In this document: positions 7,017 through 13,380 of the stretch, one piece after another
How the letters are laid out: each line of letters starts with the position of its first letter
How positions within the stretch are numbered: the stretch's first letter is position 1
Assembly (NCBI RefSeq): GCF_029762515.1
Contig: NZ_JARVGN010000010.1
Location: 1 to 13,380 of the forward strand
Reading direction: 5' to 3'
Source of the DNA: Methanocalculus sp.
Lineage (GTDB): Archaea; Halobacteriota; Methanomicrobia; Methanomicrobiales; Methanocorpusculaceae
DNA length: 13,380 bases
The notes under the pieces: generated by a model
Database searches by the model: none
Told to the model about the DNA's origin: nothing
What the model saw: only the letters and a program-made list of their open reading frames with translations
Position numbers and translations under genes: made by a program

Positions 7017-8960
7017 TCAGATCAGGGCAAAGATCAGAAATGCTGCAAATACCATGATGCATGCATGCTTTACACCTGCGGCTAACGATGACTCCCCCAT
7101 CAGCCCGGCAATGAGCCCTGAGCAGATCGCCTGGATGACGACGGCATGATAGAAGAGGCGGCCATAGGTGAGGGCAGATATGCCTCCAACGCTTGAGAAA
7201 GCCCCGGCGCCGCTCACGGATGTATCGATTGCATCAGTCATCTCAATGACCGGGAGGAACTGCGTCCCGATAACAAGTACAACAAAGATGAAGACGAAGA
7301 ATGCAAGGTAGACGACCGCGGTGTAGAGGAACATCTCCCCCTGCCGCTCCCGTTTGAGGGTCTCGCTCATATCGGCATCACTTGCCGCAATCGTCAGTAC
7401 CTGGCCGATCTCCCCGCTCATTGCAGTTGCCCGGGTGATCAGCGTCACCGTACGCGATATGGATGGTGTGGAGAGGCGTTCTTCAAAGCGCACAAGTGCA
7501 TCCTCGACATTTGCACCCCAGTCAAGATCACGCTTGATCTTCTTTATCTCATAGCTGAGGAGACCGAGATTCGTCCTCACCAGTATGGAGAGAGCCTTTG
7601 CGATGGTAAGGCCGACTTCATTGATCCCGGCAAGCCTCTGGAGGAAATCAGGGAGCGATGCTTCAATCTCACTTATCCGGCGGCTCCAGATCAGTTGCGC
7701 AATTGCATAGGGAGCGAATACGATGAGGAATGTTGCGATGACATAATCGTCAAGGACCGTCAGGTAAAACTCGAAATCACCATAATCGGGGATCTGAAGA
7801 TACCAGAAGATAAGATACATGACACCTGCCGGAATCGAGACATAGAAGGTGCGGTGGGGGAGGATCAGGAAGTAATGGAGGGGATCGGAGACGAATTCAC
7901 GGATCCGGGTCCAGCGATCATATTTTTTCAATGTCGTGATCAGTCCGGTTTCTGTGGTTTCATCTCCCTCTGTAATCTCAACATCAGGATATTCCCTGAG
8001 TTCCTGCATAAAGGTGTACCGCTCCACACTCTCGGGCTGGGATGAGATCATATCGATAAAGACGATAAAAATGGCAGTTCCGATCGGAATTAAGGCATAT
8101 ATCACGATATTCAGCTGCATGAGCGCACCCGGACCCATCAGTCCCATCACCACCATCACGATGATCAAAAAGAGCGGGCCTGCCACAAAGAGCGTCACAT
8201 ACCCCTCGGCAACCAGGGAGAGGGTGTTTAAGAACTGTTTCTGCTCAAATTTTGCCTCATCCTGGTACAGGCCCACCTTCGCCTTCAGGAAGCCGGAGAG
8301 ATCGCCGCCACTCTCGATAATGGAGAGGAGATCCTGGATAAAATCCTTCATCTTGGCTGAGGGAGTTGTCATCTGGAGTTCACGGAGTGCGGAGACGATA
8401 TCGTGGGCAAAGAGATCACAGTCCCTGACAACCTGCCGGAATTCCAATGCAACTTCCCCATAGACATGCGAGTTCTCTGAGAGGGAACGGAAGATCTCAA
8501 TCAGTTCGGCTCCACCCCTCCTCATCGCATACATGTACGCAACGGCGTTATGGAGGGTCAGGTTGATCCTGGTCGCACGGGAAGACTTCATGACGCCCGG
8601 GAAGGCAAGGACGATCCGGTAGGTGAGGTAGGAGATGATGATGAAGATGATGACTGCGATGATCGCCCTGAAGAGGACATCTTCAAGCGGAAGATCAGAC
8701 AACCACGATATGGCAAGCCGGTTCTGCCTGGTGAACTCATAGGCGGCACTGGGGACGATGATCGGCTCAAAGACCCCCGCAATAAAATAGAAGAGTATGC
8801 CAATTGCAGCTCCGATGCCAGATCCGAAGACGAATGCGTAATAATAGAGCCGCTCAACGGTGATACCAAGCCGTGCGGATATGATATCATTCCGCAGGTG
8901 CTGGAAACGCATCGGATCGCGCCTTGAAAACCGCCGGAACCGTTCATACATCGGTATCAT
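7017..8960 (-). CDS. PilC/FlaJ-type membrane platform protein, two T2SSF domains
   Basis: This 647-residue polytopic protein is the inner-membrane platform of an archaeal type IV pilus-like machine, partner of the PilB-type ATPase just upstream. By eye it has about nine membrane segments (near 40-65, 97-120, 255-275, 283-303, 370-390, 405-425, 543-567, 600-622 and 627-647). Two cytoplasmic T2SSF domains lie between them (about 130-250 and 430-540). The second includes FLQRLAGINEVGLTIAKALS and an RATAMSGEIGQVL segment typical of archaeal PilC proteins. At about 650 residues with a duplicated domain it resembles haloarchaeal PilC more than archaellum ArlJ, though ArlJ-like is an alternative. 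The ATG overlaps the ATPase stop (ATGA), with AGGT upstream. No pilin or prepilin peptidase gene is visible nearby. Confidence 0.9.
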   Translation of the reverse strand: MIPMYERFRRFSRRDPMRFQHLRNDIISARLGITVERLYYYAFVFGSGIGAAIGILFYFIAGVFEPIIVPSAAYEFTRQNRLAISWLSDLPLEDVLFRAIIAVIIFIIISYLTYRIVLAFPGVMKSSRATRINLTLHNAVAYMYAMRRGGAELIEIFRSLSENSHVYGEVALEFRQVVRDCDLFAHDIVSALRELQMTTPSAKMKDFIQDLLSIIESGGDLSGFLKAKVGLYQDEAKFEQKQFLNTLSLVAEGYVTLFVAGPLFLIIVMVVMGLMGPGALMQLNIVIYALIPIGTAIFIVFIDMISSQPESVERYTFMQELREYPDVEITEGDETTETGLITTLKKYDRWTRIREFVSDPLHYFLILPHRTFYVSIPAGVMYLIFWYLQIPDYGDFEFYLTVLDDYVIATFLIVFAPYAIAQLIWSRRISEIEASLPDFLQRLAGINEVGLTIAKALSILVRTNLGLLSYEIKKIKRDLDWGANVEDALVRFEERLSTPSISRTVTLITRATAMSGEIGQVLTIAASDADMSETLKRERQGEMFLYTAVVYLAFFVFIFVVLVIGTQFLPVIEMTDAIDTSVSGAGAFSSVGGISALTYGRLFYHAVVIQAICSGLIAGLMGESSLAAGVKHACIMVFAAFLIFALI

Positions 8961-11296
8961 GAGAGGACCTGTCTGAGATCGCCGATATGGTCAAAGATGA
9001 CATCAGGGGTGATGGCAAAGATCGAGAATACCTCGGATACAGATTTGAAATCCCTGATTTCCTGTTCATGAAGCGCGAGGATCACCTGCCTCCGCCTTTC
9101 AATCTCAGTATGGAGCTCTTCCCTGCTCCATCCACGGTTGGCGGCGATGGCCGAGTAGACATGGGATCTGCCGGAGTACCGCATCTCATCTGAGACCGGA
9201 TCGTACTCAAAGACATTGTTCACAAGGATATTCCCGGAATTTGGTTCAATACCGGTGATCTCAACGATCTCCTGGCAGCGCCTGACACGCTCGGTACCAC
9301 GGAAGATCAGCCCCTGGACCGAGATGATGTTTAATGCCTGGAGCATATTACGCGGGACATTTAAGGGTTCACTCTCAAGACGGTGGATGGTGGCATCCAC
9401 TCCTCCCGCATGCATCGTAGAGTAGGTGGTATGGCCGGTATTCATTGCCTGGAAGAGGGTCTGCGCTTCAGGCCCCCTCACTTCTCCGACAATAATGAAC
9501 TCGGGCCTCTGCCTCATGCCGGCTTTTAAGAGATCGAACATATTGATGCTCCTGCTCCCCTCTGAAGTGAGGGATTCACGGGTGACGCTCGCAATCCAGT
9601 TCTCCCGGTACAGCATGATCTCACGGGTATCCTCGATAGAGACAACTTTTGCCAGCGGGGGGATGAAGAGGGACATCGCATTTAAGGATGAAGTCTTCCC
9701 GGATGCTGTCCCGCCGATATAGATCAGGCTCTTGTTATTCTCGATTGCAAGCCAGAAGTAGACGAGCTGGTCGACATTGAATGTCCCCTTCTCCATCAGC
9801 TCGATCGGGGTGAACGGCTCCGGACGGAACTTACGGATTGTAAAAGAAGAGCCCCTGCTCGTCACCTCAGTCCCAAGCGTCAGCTGGAGACGTGAGCCGT
9901 CCGGGAGGGTGGCATCAAGGATCGGGCTTCCGATCGAGATGTGCTTGCCTGAACGCTGTGCAAGGGAGATGGCAAGCGAGTTTAACTGCTGTTCGGGAAA
10001 CTGGATATTGGTTCTGATATTCCGATGCTGCCGGTGATAGAGGAAGAGAGGGATTCCATGCCCATCACACGATATATCCTCAATCTCAAGATCTTTCATC
10101 AGGGGATCGATCCGTGACCATCCGAGGAAGTTCCGTTTCAGGTAGTACCGCAGTTTATATGTCGTCTCCGGTGTCAGCGAGAGGCCGTACTGGCTGATTA
10201 AGGCTTCCGCCTTTCTGAAGAGGAGTCGCTCTGGTTGTTCCCGGATCTCTGAATCCGTCAGAATAAGAATATCACGGAGGTCTTCATAAAGCCGTTCCAG
10301 AAGTTCGTATTCAAAACGGGTCAGGATTGGTTCAAAGAGGTGATACTCCTTCAGCCGGGTCACCCGGTTATAGGTGATCAGGACAAGGGAGAGGCCTTTC
10401 TCAACCCAGTAGCTATCCACCTCTTCCTCATTCTCGGCAAGCCTTGGGATGACAAGCGGACCGGCAGTTGGATAATGATATTCCGGCACCACGAGGTCCG
10501 CTTCTTTCTTCCGGAATACCGAGAGGAGTGACCGGCGTTCAGGGATCTGATCCTTTGGTGCGGATGCTGAAACGGGGTCTTCCGTTTCAAACGGCAGTAC
10601 CGACTGCTCCGGGGATGAAACAGCCTTCACCGGATAGGCGATTGTTTCCGGCATAGATTCTTCCCCTGTCTTCGGCAGAGAGGGAGCGGGATGATCAGGC
10701 GTCTTCTCATCAGGCTGCGCAATGTCAATTCCGGTATCAGCAGCAGGTATCTCGTTCTCCCCAACATTGATTTCTTCTTCAGGGAGTGGCTCCGCCAGAT
10801 CCTCAGGAGAGGGATTCTCCGGGATCTCATCATGGATATCAGGATCAGGCCCTGGAACAGGAGTCTCCTCTTCGGCTTCATCCAAAGCGATATCATCTCC
10901 GGCAGGGATACTGCTCTCCTGATCCGGCAACCCCATCATCTCTTCATCTGATGGCGCTTTCCCGGGACCTGGTGCTTCGGATTCTTCCTCATCAGCCAGC
11001 CCGGCCATCGGGGTGTTCCAGAAGCCCGGAGGTGCACGCGCATCGGTATCCCCGACAGGTGTGTCAGGCTGCTTTCGATCATCGATCTCCGGGGATTGTT
11101 CATGCAGCGGATCCGGGAAAGGGGCAGTATCCCAGGGGTTGGTTATCGGCAGAGCACGATCAGAATCCGATCTCCTCTTCAAAAATGAGAGAAAACCGGA
11201 TTTCTTCTTTTTATCACTCTTCTTTGATCCGAAGTGATCACTCTCCGGTGCAAAAAGATCACGTTCTTCCTGCTGCTTATCGTCACCATCTACCAT
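8957..11296 (-). CDS. PilB/GspE-type secretion ATPase with long acidic N-terminal extension
   Basis: This 779-residue protein is the hexameric assembly ATPase of a type IV pilus/archaellum-like motor. The conserved region (about 270-779) has Walker A GGTASGKTSS (528-537), the Asp box EDTREI (555-560), Walker B FIIVGEVRGPEA (600-611) and the His box TGHTTYSTMHA (620-630), so the ATPase looks intact. The first 250 or so residues are unlike the core: a Lys-rich patch (25-42), then an acidic Pro/Glu/Asp-rich, probably disordered stretch (about 50-250). A short basic-hydrophobic motif appears at both ends of the stretch. It forms an operon with the PilC-type gene (4-base overlap). The ATG at 11296 has only a weak GGGGT upstream, so the exact start is less sure than the rest. 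It could also be called FlaI/ArlI-like or TadA-like. Confidence 0.9.
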   Translation of the reverse strand: MVDGDDKQQEERDLFAPESDHFGSKKSDKKKKSGFLSFLKRRSDSDRALPITNPWDTAPFPDPLHEQSPEIDDRKQPDTPVGDTDARAPPGFWNTPMAGLADEEESEAPGPGKAPSDEEMMGLPDQESSIPAGDDIALDEAEEETPVPGPDPDIHDEIPENPSPEDLAEPLPEEEINVGENEIPAADTGIDIAQPDEKTPDHPAPSLPKTGEESMPETIAYPVKAVSSPEQSVLPFETEDPVSASAPKDQIPERRSLLSVFRKKEADLVVPEYHYPTAGPLVIPRLAENEEEVDSYWVEKGLSLVLITYNRVTRLKEYHLFEPILTRFEYELLERLYEDLRDILILTDSEIREQPERLLFRKAEALISQYGLSLTPETTYKLRYYLKRNFLGWSRIDPLMKDLEIEDISCDGHGIPLFLYHRQHRNIRTNIQFPEQQLNSLAISLAQRSGKHISIGSPILDATLPDGSRLQLTLGTEVTSRGSSFTIRKFRPEPFTPIELMEKGTFNVDQLVYFWLAIENNKSLIYIGGTASGKTSSLNAMSLFIPPLAKVVSIEDTREIMLYRENWIASVTRESLTSEGSRSINMFDLLKAGMRQRPEFIIVGEVRGPEAQTLFQAMNTGHTTYSTMHAGGVDATIHRLESEPLNVPRNMLQALNIISVQGLIFRGTERVRRCQEIVEITGIEPNSGNILVNNVFEYDPVSDEMRYSGRSHVYSAIAANRGWSREELHTEIERRRQVILALHEQEIRDFKSVSEVFSIFAITPDVIFDHIGDLRQVLS

Positions 11297-11350
11297 AGAA
11301 AACCCCGGTTAGCCGAAATAATCGCCTGAGCGTACTGGTTACCTTACACG

Positions 11351-11370
11351 GAGAAGAGATATAGCTTATG
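11351..11370. promoter_or_regulatory. Candidate divergent promoter core (PilB/PilC operon and KaiC-like operon)
   Basis: The 123-base region between the divergent genes has one strong AT-rich core. On the plus strand, a purine-rich BRE-like GGAGAAGAG runs straight into ATATAGCTTATG, and initiation about 25 bases on would leave a leader of about 30 bases for the 11420 gene. On the minus strand the same core reads ATAAGCTATAT and could serve the PilB-type gene with a leader of roughly 40 bases. Further features are the small palindrome ATTCA-T-TGAAT at 11396-11406 and a GGAGAG SD before the plus-strand ATG. Nothing else is visible in the region. Confidence 0.4.
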
Positions 11371-11419
11371 CATGTGAGGATACTACATAACCTTAATTCA
11401 TTGAATGGAGAGATGAAGT

Positions 11420-12250
11420 ATGGCTGATCAGACGACACGCAGGATGCCAACAGGGATCAACTCACTTGATCCCGTCCTGGACGGAGGAGTTGTGCCGGGC
11501 TCCCTTATCCTTCTGCTCTCGGATATCGGTGCAGGAAGTACCGAGTTTGCATACACCTCACTCATTGCAATGACAAGAATGGGGAAGGACGACGGGGCAG
11601 GAAGAATGATTCCGGAAGATATCCGGTATATCAGCATCACCAGAACGAAAGAGGATGTATTCCGTGAGATCATAGGATCATTCAAGAGCGATCTGACTGC
11701 CGGCATCGCAGATCGCGTCACATTTCTGGATCTCTCAAGCGGATACTTTGACAGGAGTGTCGTTCCTGCAAACTGGTATGATGGAGAGGGGGGCATCGTC
11801 GCCCGGATGCAACGAAAGAAGCCTGAGCATGATAGTATTCTTGCCGATCTCATTGCGGTGCTTGAGGAGGGAAAAGAGCAGAGCCTTATCATCATCGACT
11901 CCATTACCGATATTTCCGGACTGCATTACAGTCCGGAAAAATGGAACAGCCTTGTTGCATTCCTCAGGGGACTGCAGCGGATCGCAAAGACCTGGAACTC
12001 GACAATATACCTCCATCTCACCAAAGGGATTCTTGATTCGTCCCGCGAACTGGAGATCTGCGACTGTGCGGATGCGGTCATCCACTTCAAATGGGAGGAG
12101 GGATCAGGCCAGCGCAGGCAGAGGATCATGTATTTCATGAAGTTCCGCGGGGTGATGCCGTACCTTGAGGAACGTGATCTCGTGAAGTTTGCGGTTCGGA
12201 TCAGTTCAACAGCCGGGTTTGATGTCGAGAATATCAGGATGGTGATTTAG
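11420..12250 (+). CDS. RAD55/KaiC-like (ArlH-like) RecA-fold protein with degenerate P-loop
   Basis: This 276-residue protein has the RecA/KaiC fold pattern. It opens with TGINSLDPVLDGGVVPGSLI, which matches the KaiC/RAD55 lead-in (G-I-x-x-L-D-x-x-L-x-G-G-x-x-x-G). The loop that should be GxxGxGK[ST] reads S-D-I-G-A-G-S-T (34-41): the first Gly is Ser and the essential Lys is Ser40. After the next strand, the paired acidic residues that act as catalytic base in KaiC are replaced (SITRTKED, 72-79). Walker B LIIIDS (156-161) keeps Asp160. ATP hydrolysis is therefore unlikely, and nucleotide binding is uncertain. The ATG has GGAG nine bases upstream. The next gene begins directly after its stop. 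It lies opposite the PilB/PilC operon, a place suited to an ArlH-like partner. That role is inference. Confidence 0.85.
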   Translation: MADQTTRRMPTGINSLDPVLDGGVVPGSLILLLSDIGAGSTEFAYTSLIAMTRMGKDDGAGRMIPEDIRYISITRTKEDVFREIIGSFKSDLTAGIADRVTFLDLSSGYFDRSVVPANWYDGEGGIVARMQRKKPEHDSILADLIAVLEEGKEQSLIIIDSITDISGLHYSPEKWNSLVAFLRGLQRIAKTWNSTIYLHLTKGILDSSRELEICDCADAVIHFKWEEGSGQRRQRIMYFMKFRGVMPYLEERDLVKFAVRISSTAGFDVENIRMVI

Positions 12251-13222
12251 GTGAGTGATGACTTCTCGGCACTTATTGACGATGATGATAAACAGCCTCC
12301 GGTGCGGAAGATCCCTCCGATCCAGACAGGAACGCCGCCTGCACGAATGGGAGGCATCATCCAGCAGGCAGATCCTGTAGAACCTGAGTGGGAGCCTCCA
12401 TCTGATGATGAGTGGATACCGCCTGCTGAAGATCAGTGGGAACCCCCCCATGATGAGAAGAAAGAGATGCAGGAGCCACTGAAACGGGAGAGTTCAGGTG
12501 AAGTGAGAACTCCTCCCGGCAGAAGGACCGATCAACGGATTAAGCTCGGTATAGAAGGGCTTGACGAGATGCTCGGAGGGGGGCTCGTAAAGAACTCCGT
12601 CACCGGAATCATCGGGACCTATGGTACCGGGAAGACGACATTTGCGATCAATTTCATTTTCGAGGGGTTGAAGCTGGGAGAGACCTGTATCCTGATCAGC
12701 CTTGACGAGCGGGCCGAGATGCTGAAAGAGAGTATCAGGCGGCGGGGATATGACCTTGACGCATACCTTGACAAAACCTTCTTTTTGATCAAACTTGATC
12801 CAACAGATTTTACGCTCGCGGTAAACAGCATCAAAAACGATATTCCCGACCTCATCAGGGAGACGAAGGCATCCAGAGTCGTCATAGACCCGATATCACT
12901 CTTTGAAGGGCTGCTTCCTGATGAGGCGAGCAGGAGGCTTGAGATGTTCAAGTTCGTCGAGAGGATGCGGGATGAGGATTGTACCTTCGTCATGACGAGC
13001 GAGACAGATACCCAGATACCCTATGCAAGCAAATACGGCCTTGTCGAGTATCTCGTTGATTGCGTTGTCCTGCTTCGGTATGTGAGGACGAGCGACCTCT
13101 CCGGCACCCATCTTGCTGTCGAAGTCGTGAAGATGCGGAGATCCCAGCACTCACGGGAGATTAAGCCATATGAGATCCAGCCCGATGATGTGGTCGTCTA
13201 TTCTGAGGCAAGCGTCTTCTAG
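12251..13222 (+). CDS. RAD55/KaiC-like (ArlH-like) ATPase with WPP-repeat N-terminal tail
   Basis: This 323-residue protein is a single-domain KaiC-like ATPase. The core starts about residue 95 (IKLGIEGLDEMLGGGLVKNS). It has Walker A GTYGTGKTT (122-130), the acidic pair D152-E153 after strand 2 (LISLDERAEML), and Walker B RVVIDPISLF (209-218, Asp213), so it should bind and probably hydrolyse ATP. The first 94 or so residues are low-complexity, Pro/Asp/Glu-rich and likely disordered. They hold three octamers of the type [EQ]-W-[EI]-P-P-x-x-[DE] at 46-69. It starts with GTG directly after the TAG of the previous gene, with GGTGA five bases upstream inside that gene. The pair is therefore one operon and probably coupled. 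It resembles ArlH/FlaH and other archaeal signalling KaiC homologues, and the partner is not known. Confidence 0.88.
   Translation: MSDDFSALIDDDDKQPPVRKIPPIQTGTPPARMGGIIQQADPVEPEWEPPSDDEWIPPAEDQWEPPHDEKKEMQEPLKRESSGEVRTPPGRRTDQRIKLGIEGLDEMLGGGLVKNSVTGIIGTYGTGKTTFAINFIFEGLKLGETCILISLDERAEMLKESIRRRGYDLDAYLDKTFFLIKLDPTDFTLAVNSIKNDIPDLIRETKASRVVIDPISLFEGLLPDEASRRLEMFKFVERMRDEDCTFVMTSETDTQIPYASKYGLVEYLVDCVVLLRYVRTSDLSGTHLAVEVVKMRRSQHSREIKPYEIQPDDVVVYSEASVF
12386..12457 (+). repeat. Three tandem W-x-P-P octapeptide-coding repeats
   Basis: Residues 46-69 of the KaiC-like ATPase read as three consecutive eight-residue units: EWEPPSDD, EWIPPAED and QWEPPHDE. Each has Trp at position 2, Pro-Pro at 4-5 and acidic residues at the end. 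The codons differ between units (for example GAGCCTCCA, ATACCGCCT, GAACCCCCC). This suggests the peptide pattern is kept by selection and is not a recent DNA duplication. The repeats lie in the disordered tail before the ATPase core. Confidence 0.8.
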
Positions 13223-13380
13223 AGAGTGCCATGGGATCTGATATGATCCCATGCCTTTTTGAGCGGACTATCGGCTGCATCTTCCCGGTATATCCCGATA
13301 TCCTCCCGCCCATAGAAGGTGCGATCTGATCCGACAGGACAGACCTTGATGCAGACACCGCAGGGGGAGATTGCTTTTTT
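13219..13380 (-). CDS. 4Fe-4S ferredoxin-domain protein, C-terminal fragment (QueG-like)
   Basis: The minus strand has an open frame entering from the right edge and ending at a TAG at 13219, giving 53 residues. It contains C-G-V-C-I-K-V-C-P, a 4Fe-4S ferredoxin motif (CxxCxxxCP), then VGSDRTFYGREDIGIY and a polar tail ending RSHGTL. The CGxCIKVCPVG wording is familiar from archaeal epoxyqueuosine reductase-like (COG1600-type) and related iron-sulfur proteins. The family is a guess, the ferredoxin motif is not. The gene converges on the KaiC-like gene and shares its last four bases with it. The rest of the gene, including any earlier cluster, lies outside the window. Confidence 0.75.
   Translation of the reverse strand, partial: KKAISPCGVCIKVCPVGSDRTFYGREDIGIYREDAADSPLKKAWDHIRSHGTL
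13230..13260 (+). terminator. Hairpin with T-tract, terminator of the KaiC-like operon
   Basis: Eight bases after the stop of the second KaiC-like gene, CATGGGATC and GATCCCATG form a perfect 9-base-pair stem around a 6-base TGATAT loop, followed by CC and five Ts. This fits an intrinsic-type terminator for plus-strand transcripts. On the minus strand it lacks a following T-tract. The hairpin lies inside the coding part of the convergent ferredoxin-domain gene, where it encodes A-W-D-H-I-R-S-H. Confidence 0.65.

Noticed and set aside
7936..8463. A 175-codon plus-strand frame rich in Ser and Ile
   Set aside because: It is antisense to the PilC-type gene. The pattern is what reversed membrane-protein codons give.
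8957..11296. Reading the PilB/PilC genes as archaellum arlI/arlJ
   Set aside because: The duplicated T2SSF domain, the lengths and the lack of other archaellum genes fit the pilus type better, so no arl symbol was given. It remains an alternative.
10786..11298. A 170-codon plus-strand frame, rich in His, Pro, Ser and Arg
   Set aside because: It is antisense to the low-complexity acidic tail of the PilB-type gene. Biased codons there keep reverse frames open by chance.
13161..13358. A 65-codon minus-strand frame at the right end
   Set aside because: It is out of frame with the convincing ferredoxin-motif frame on the same strand and runs into the KaiC-like gene. The CxxCxxxCP frame explains the region better.
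1..13380. CRISPR arrays, tRNA or rRNA genes, insertion sequences
   Set aside because: No regular DNA repeats with spacers, no RNA gene signatures and no transposase-like protein were seen on either strand.

Overview
This window reads as a methanogenic archaeon, most likely of the order Methanomicrobiales. The reasons are a complete archaeal A-type ATP synthase gene order (H-I-K-E-C-F-A-B), an archaeal PilB/PilC (TadA/FlaI-FlaJ-like) pair, RAD55/KaiC-like ATPases, archaeal-looking TATA elements and strong Shine-Dalgarno (SD) sites. The order-level placement is inference from gene content and protein flavour. No database search was possible.

Layout. Positions 1-6282 (minus strand) hold the A1Ao ATP synthase operon, read right to left as atpH, atpI, atpK, atpE, atpC, atpF, atpA and the first four codons of atpB. 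Genes overlap or lie within 13 bases of each other. Just upstream on the same strand (6329-6957) are two translationally coupled small genes: a 50-residue zinc-ribbon protein and a 159-residue protein I do not recognise. Further upstream, still on the minus strand (7017-11296), are a two-gene PilB/PilC-type secretion ATPase and membrane platform, joined by an ATGA overlap.

A 123-base intergenic region (11297-11419) separates this block from two adjacent plus-strand genes (11420-13222). Both encode RecA/KaiC-like (RAD55/ArlH-like) proteins. The first has lost the P-loop lysine and the KaiC-type catalytic glutamates. The second keeps an intact P-loop and carries a disordered N-terminal tail with three W-x-P-P octapeptide repeats. 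At the right edge, a convergent minus-strand fragment encodes the C-terminal end of a 4Fe-4S ferredoxin-domain protein and overlaps the last four bases of the plus-strand gene.

How the genes may work together. The ATP synthase makes ATP from the ion gradient built by methanogenesis. The PilB/PilC pair would power assembly of a type IV pilus-like filament, but no pilin gene is visible here. The most interesting inference is that the two divergent KaiC-like proteins form an ArlH-like regulatory pair for this motor, one possibly inactive and one active. That would parallel the ArlH-ArlI-ArlJ motor complex of archaella in a non-archaellum setting. Tail features support the idea only indirectly: a long acidic, Pro-rich N-terminus on PilB with two matching basic-hydrophobic motifs, and the WPP repeats on the active KaiC-like protein.
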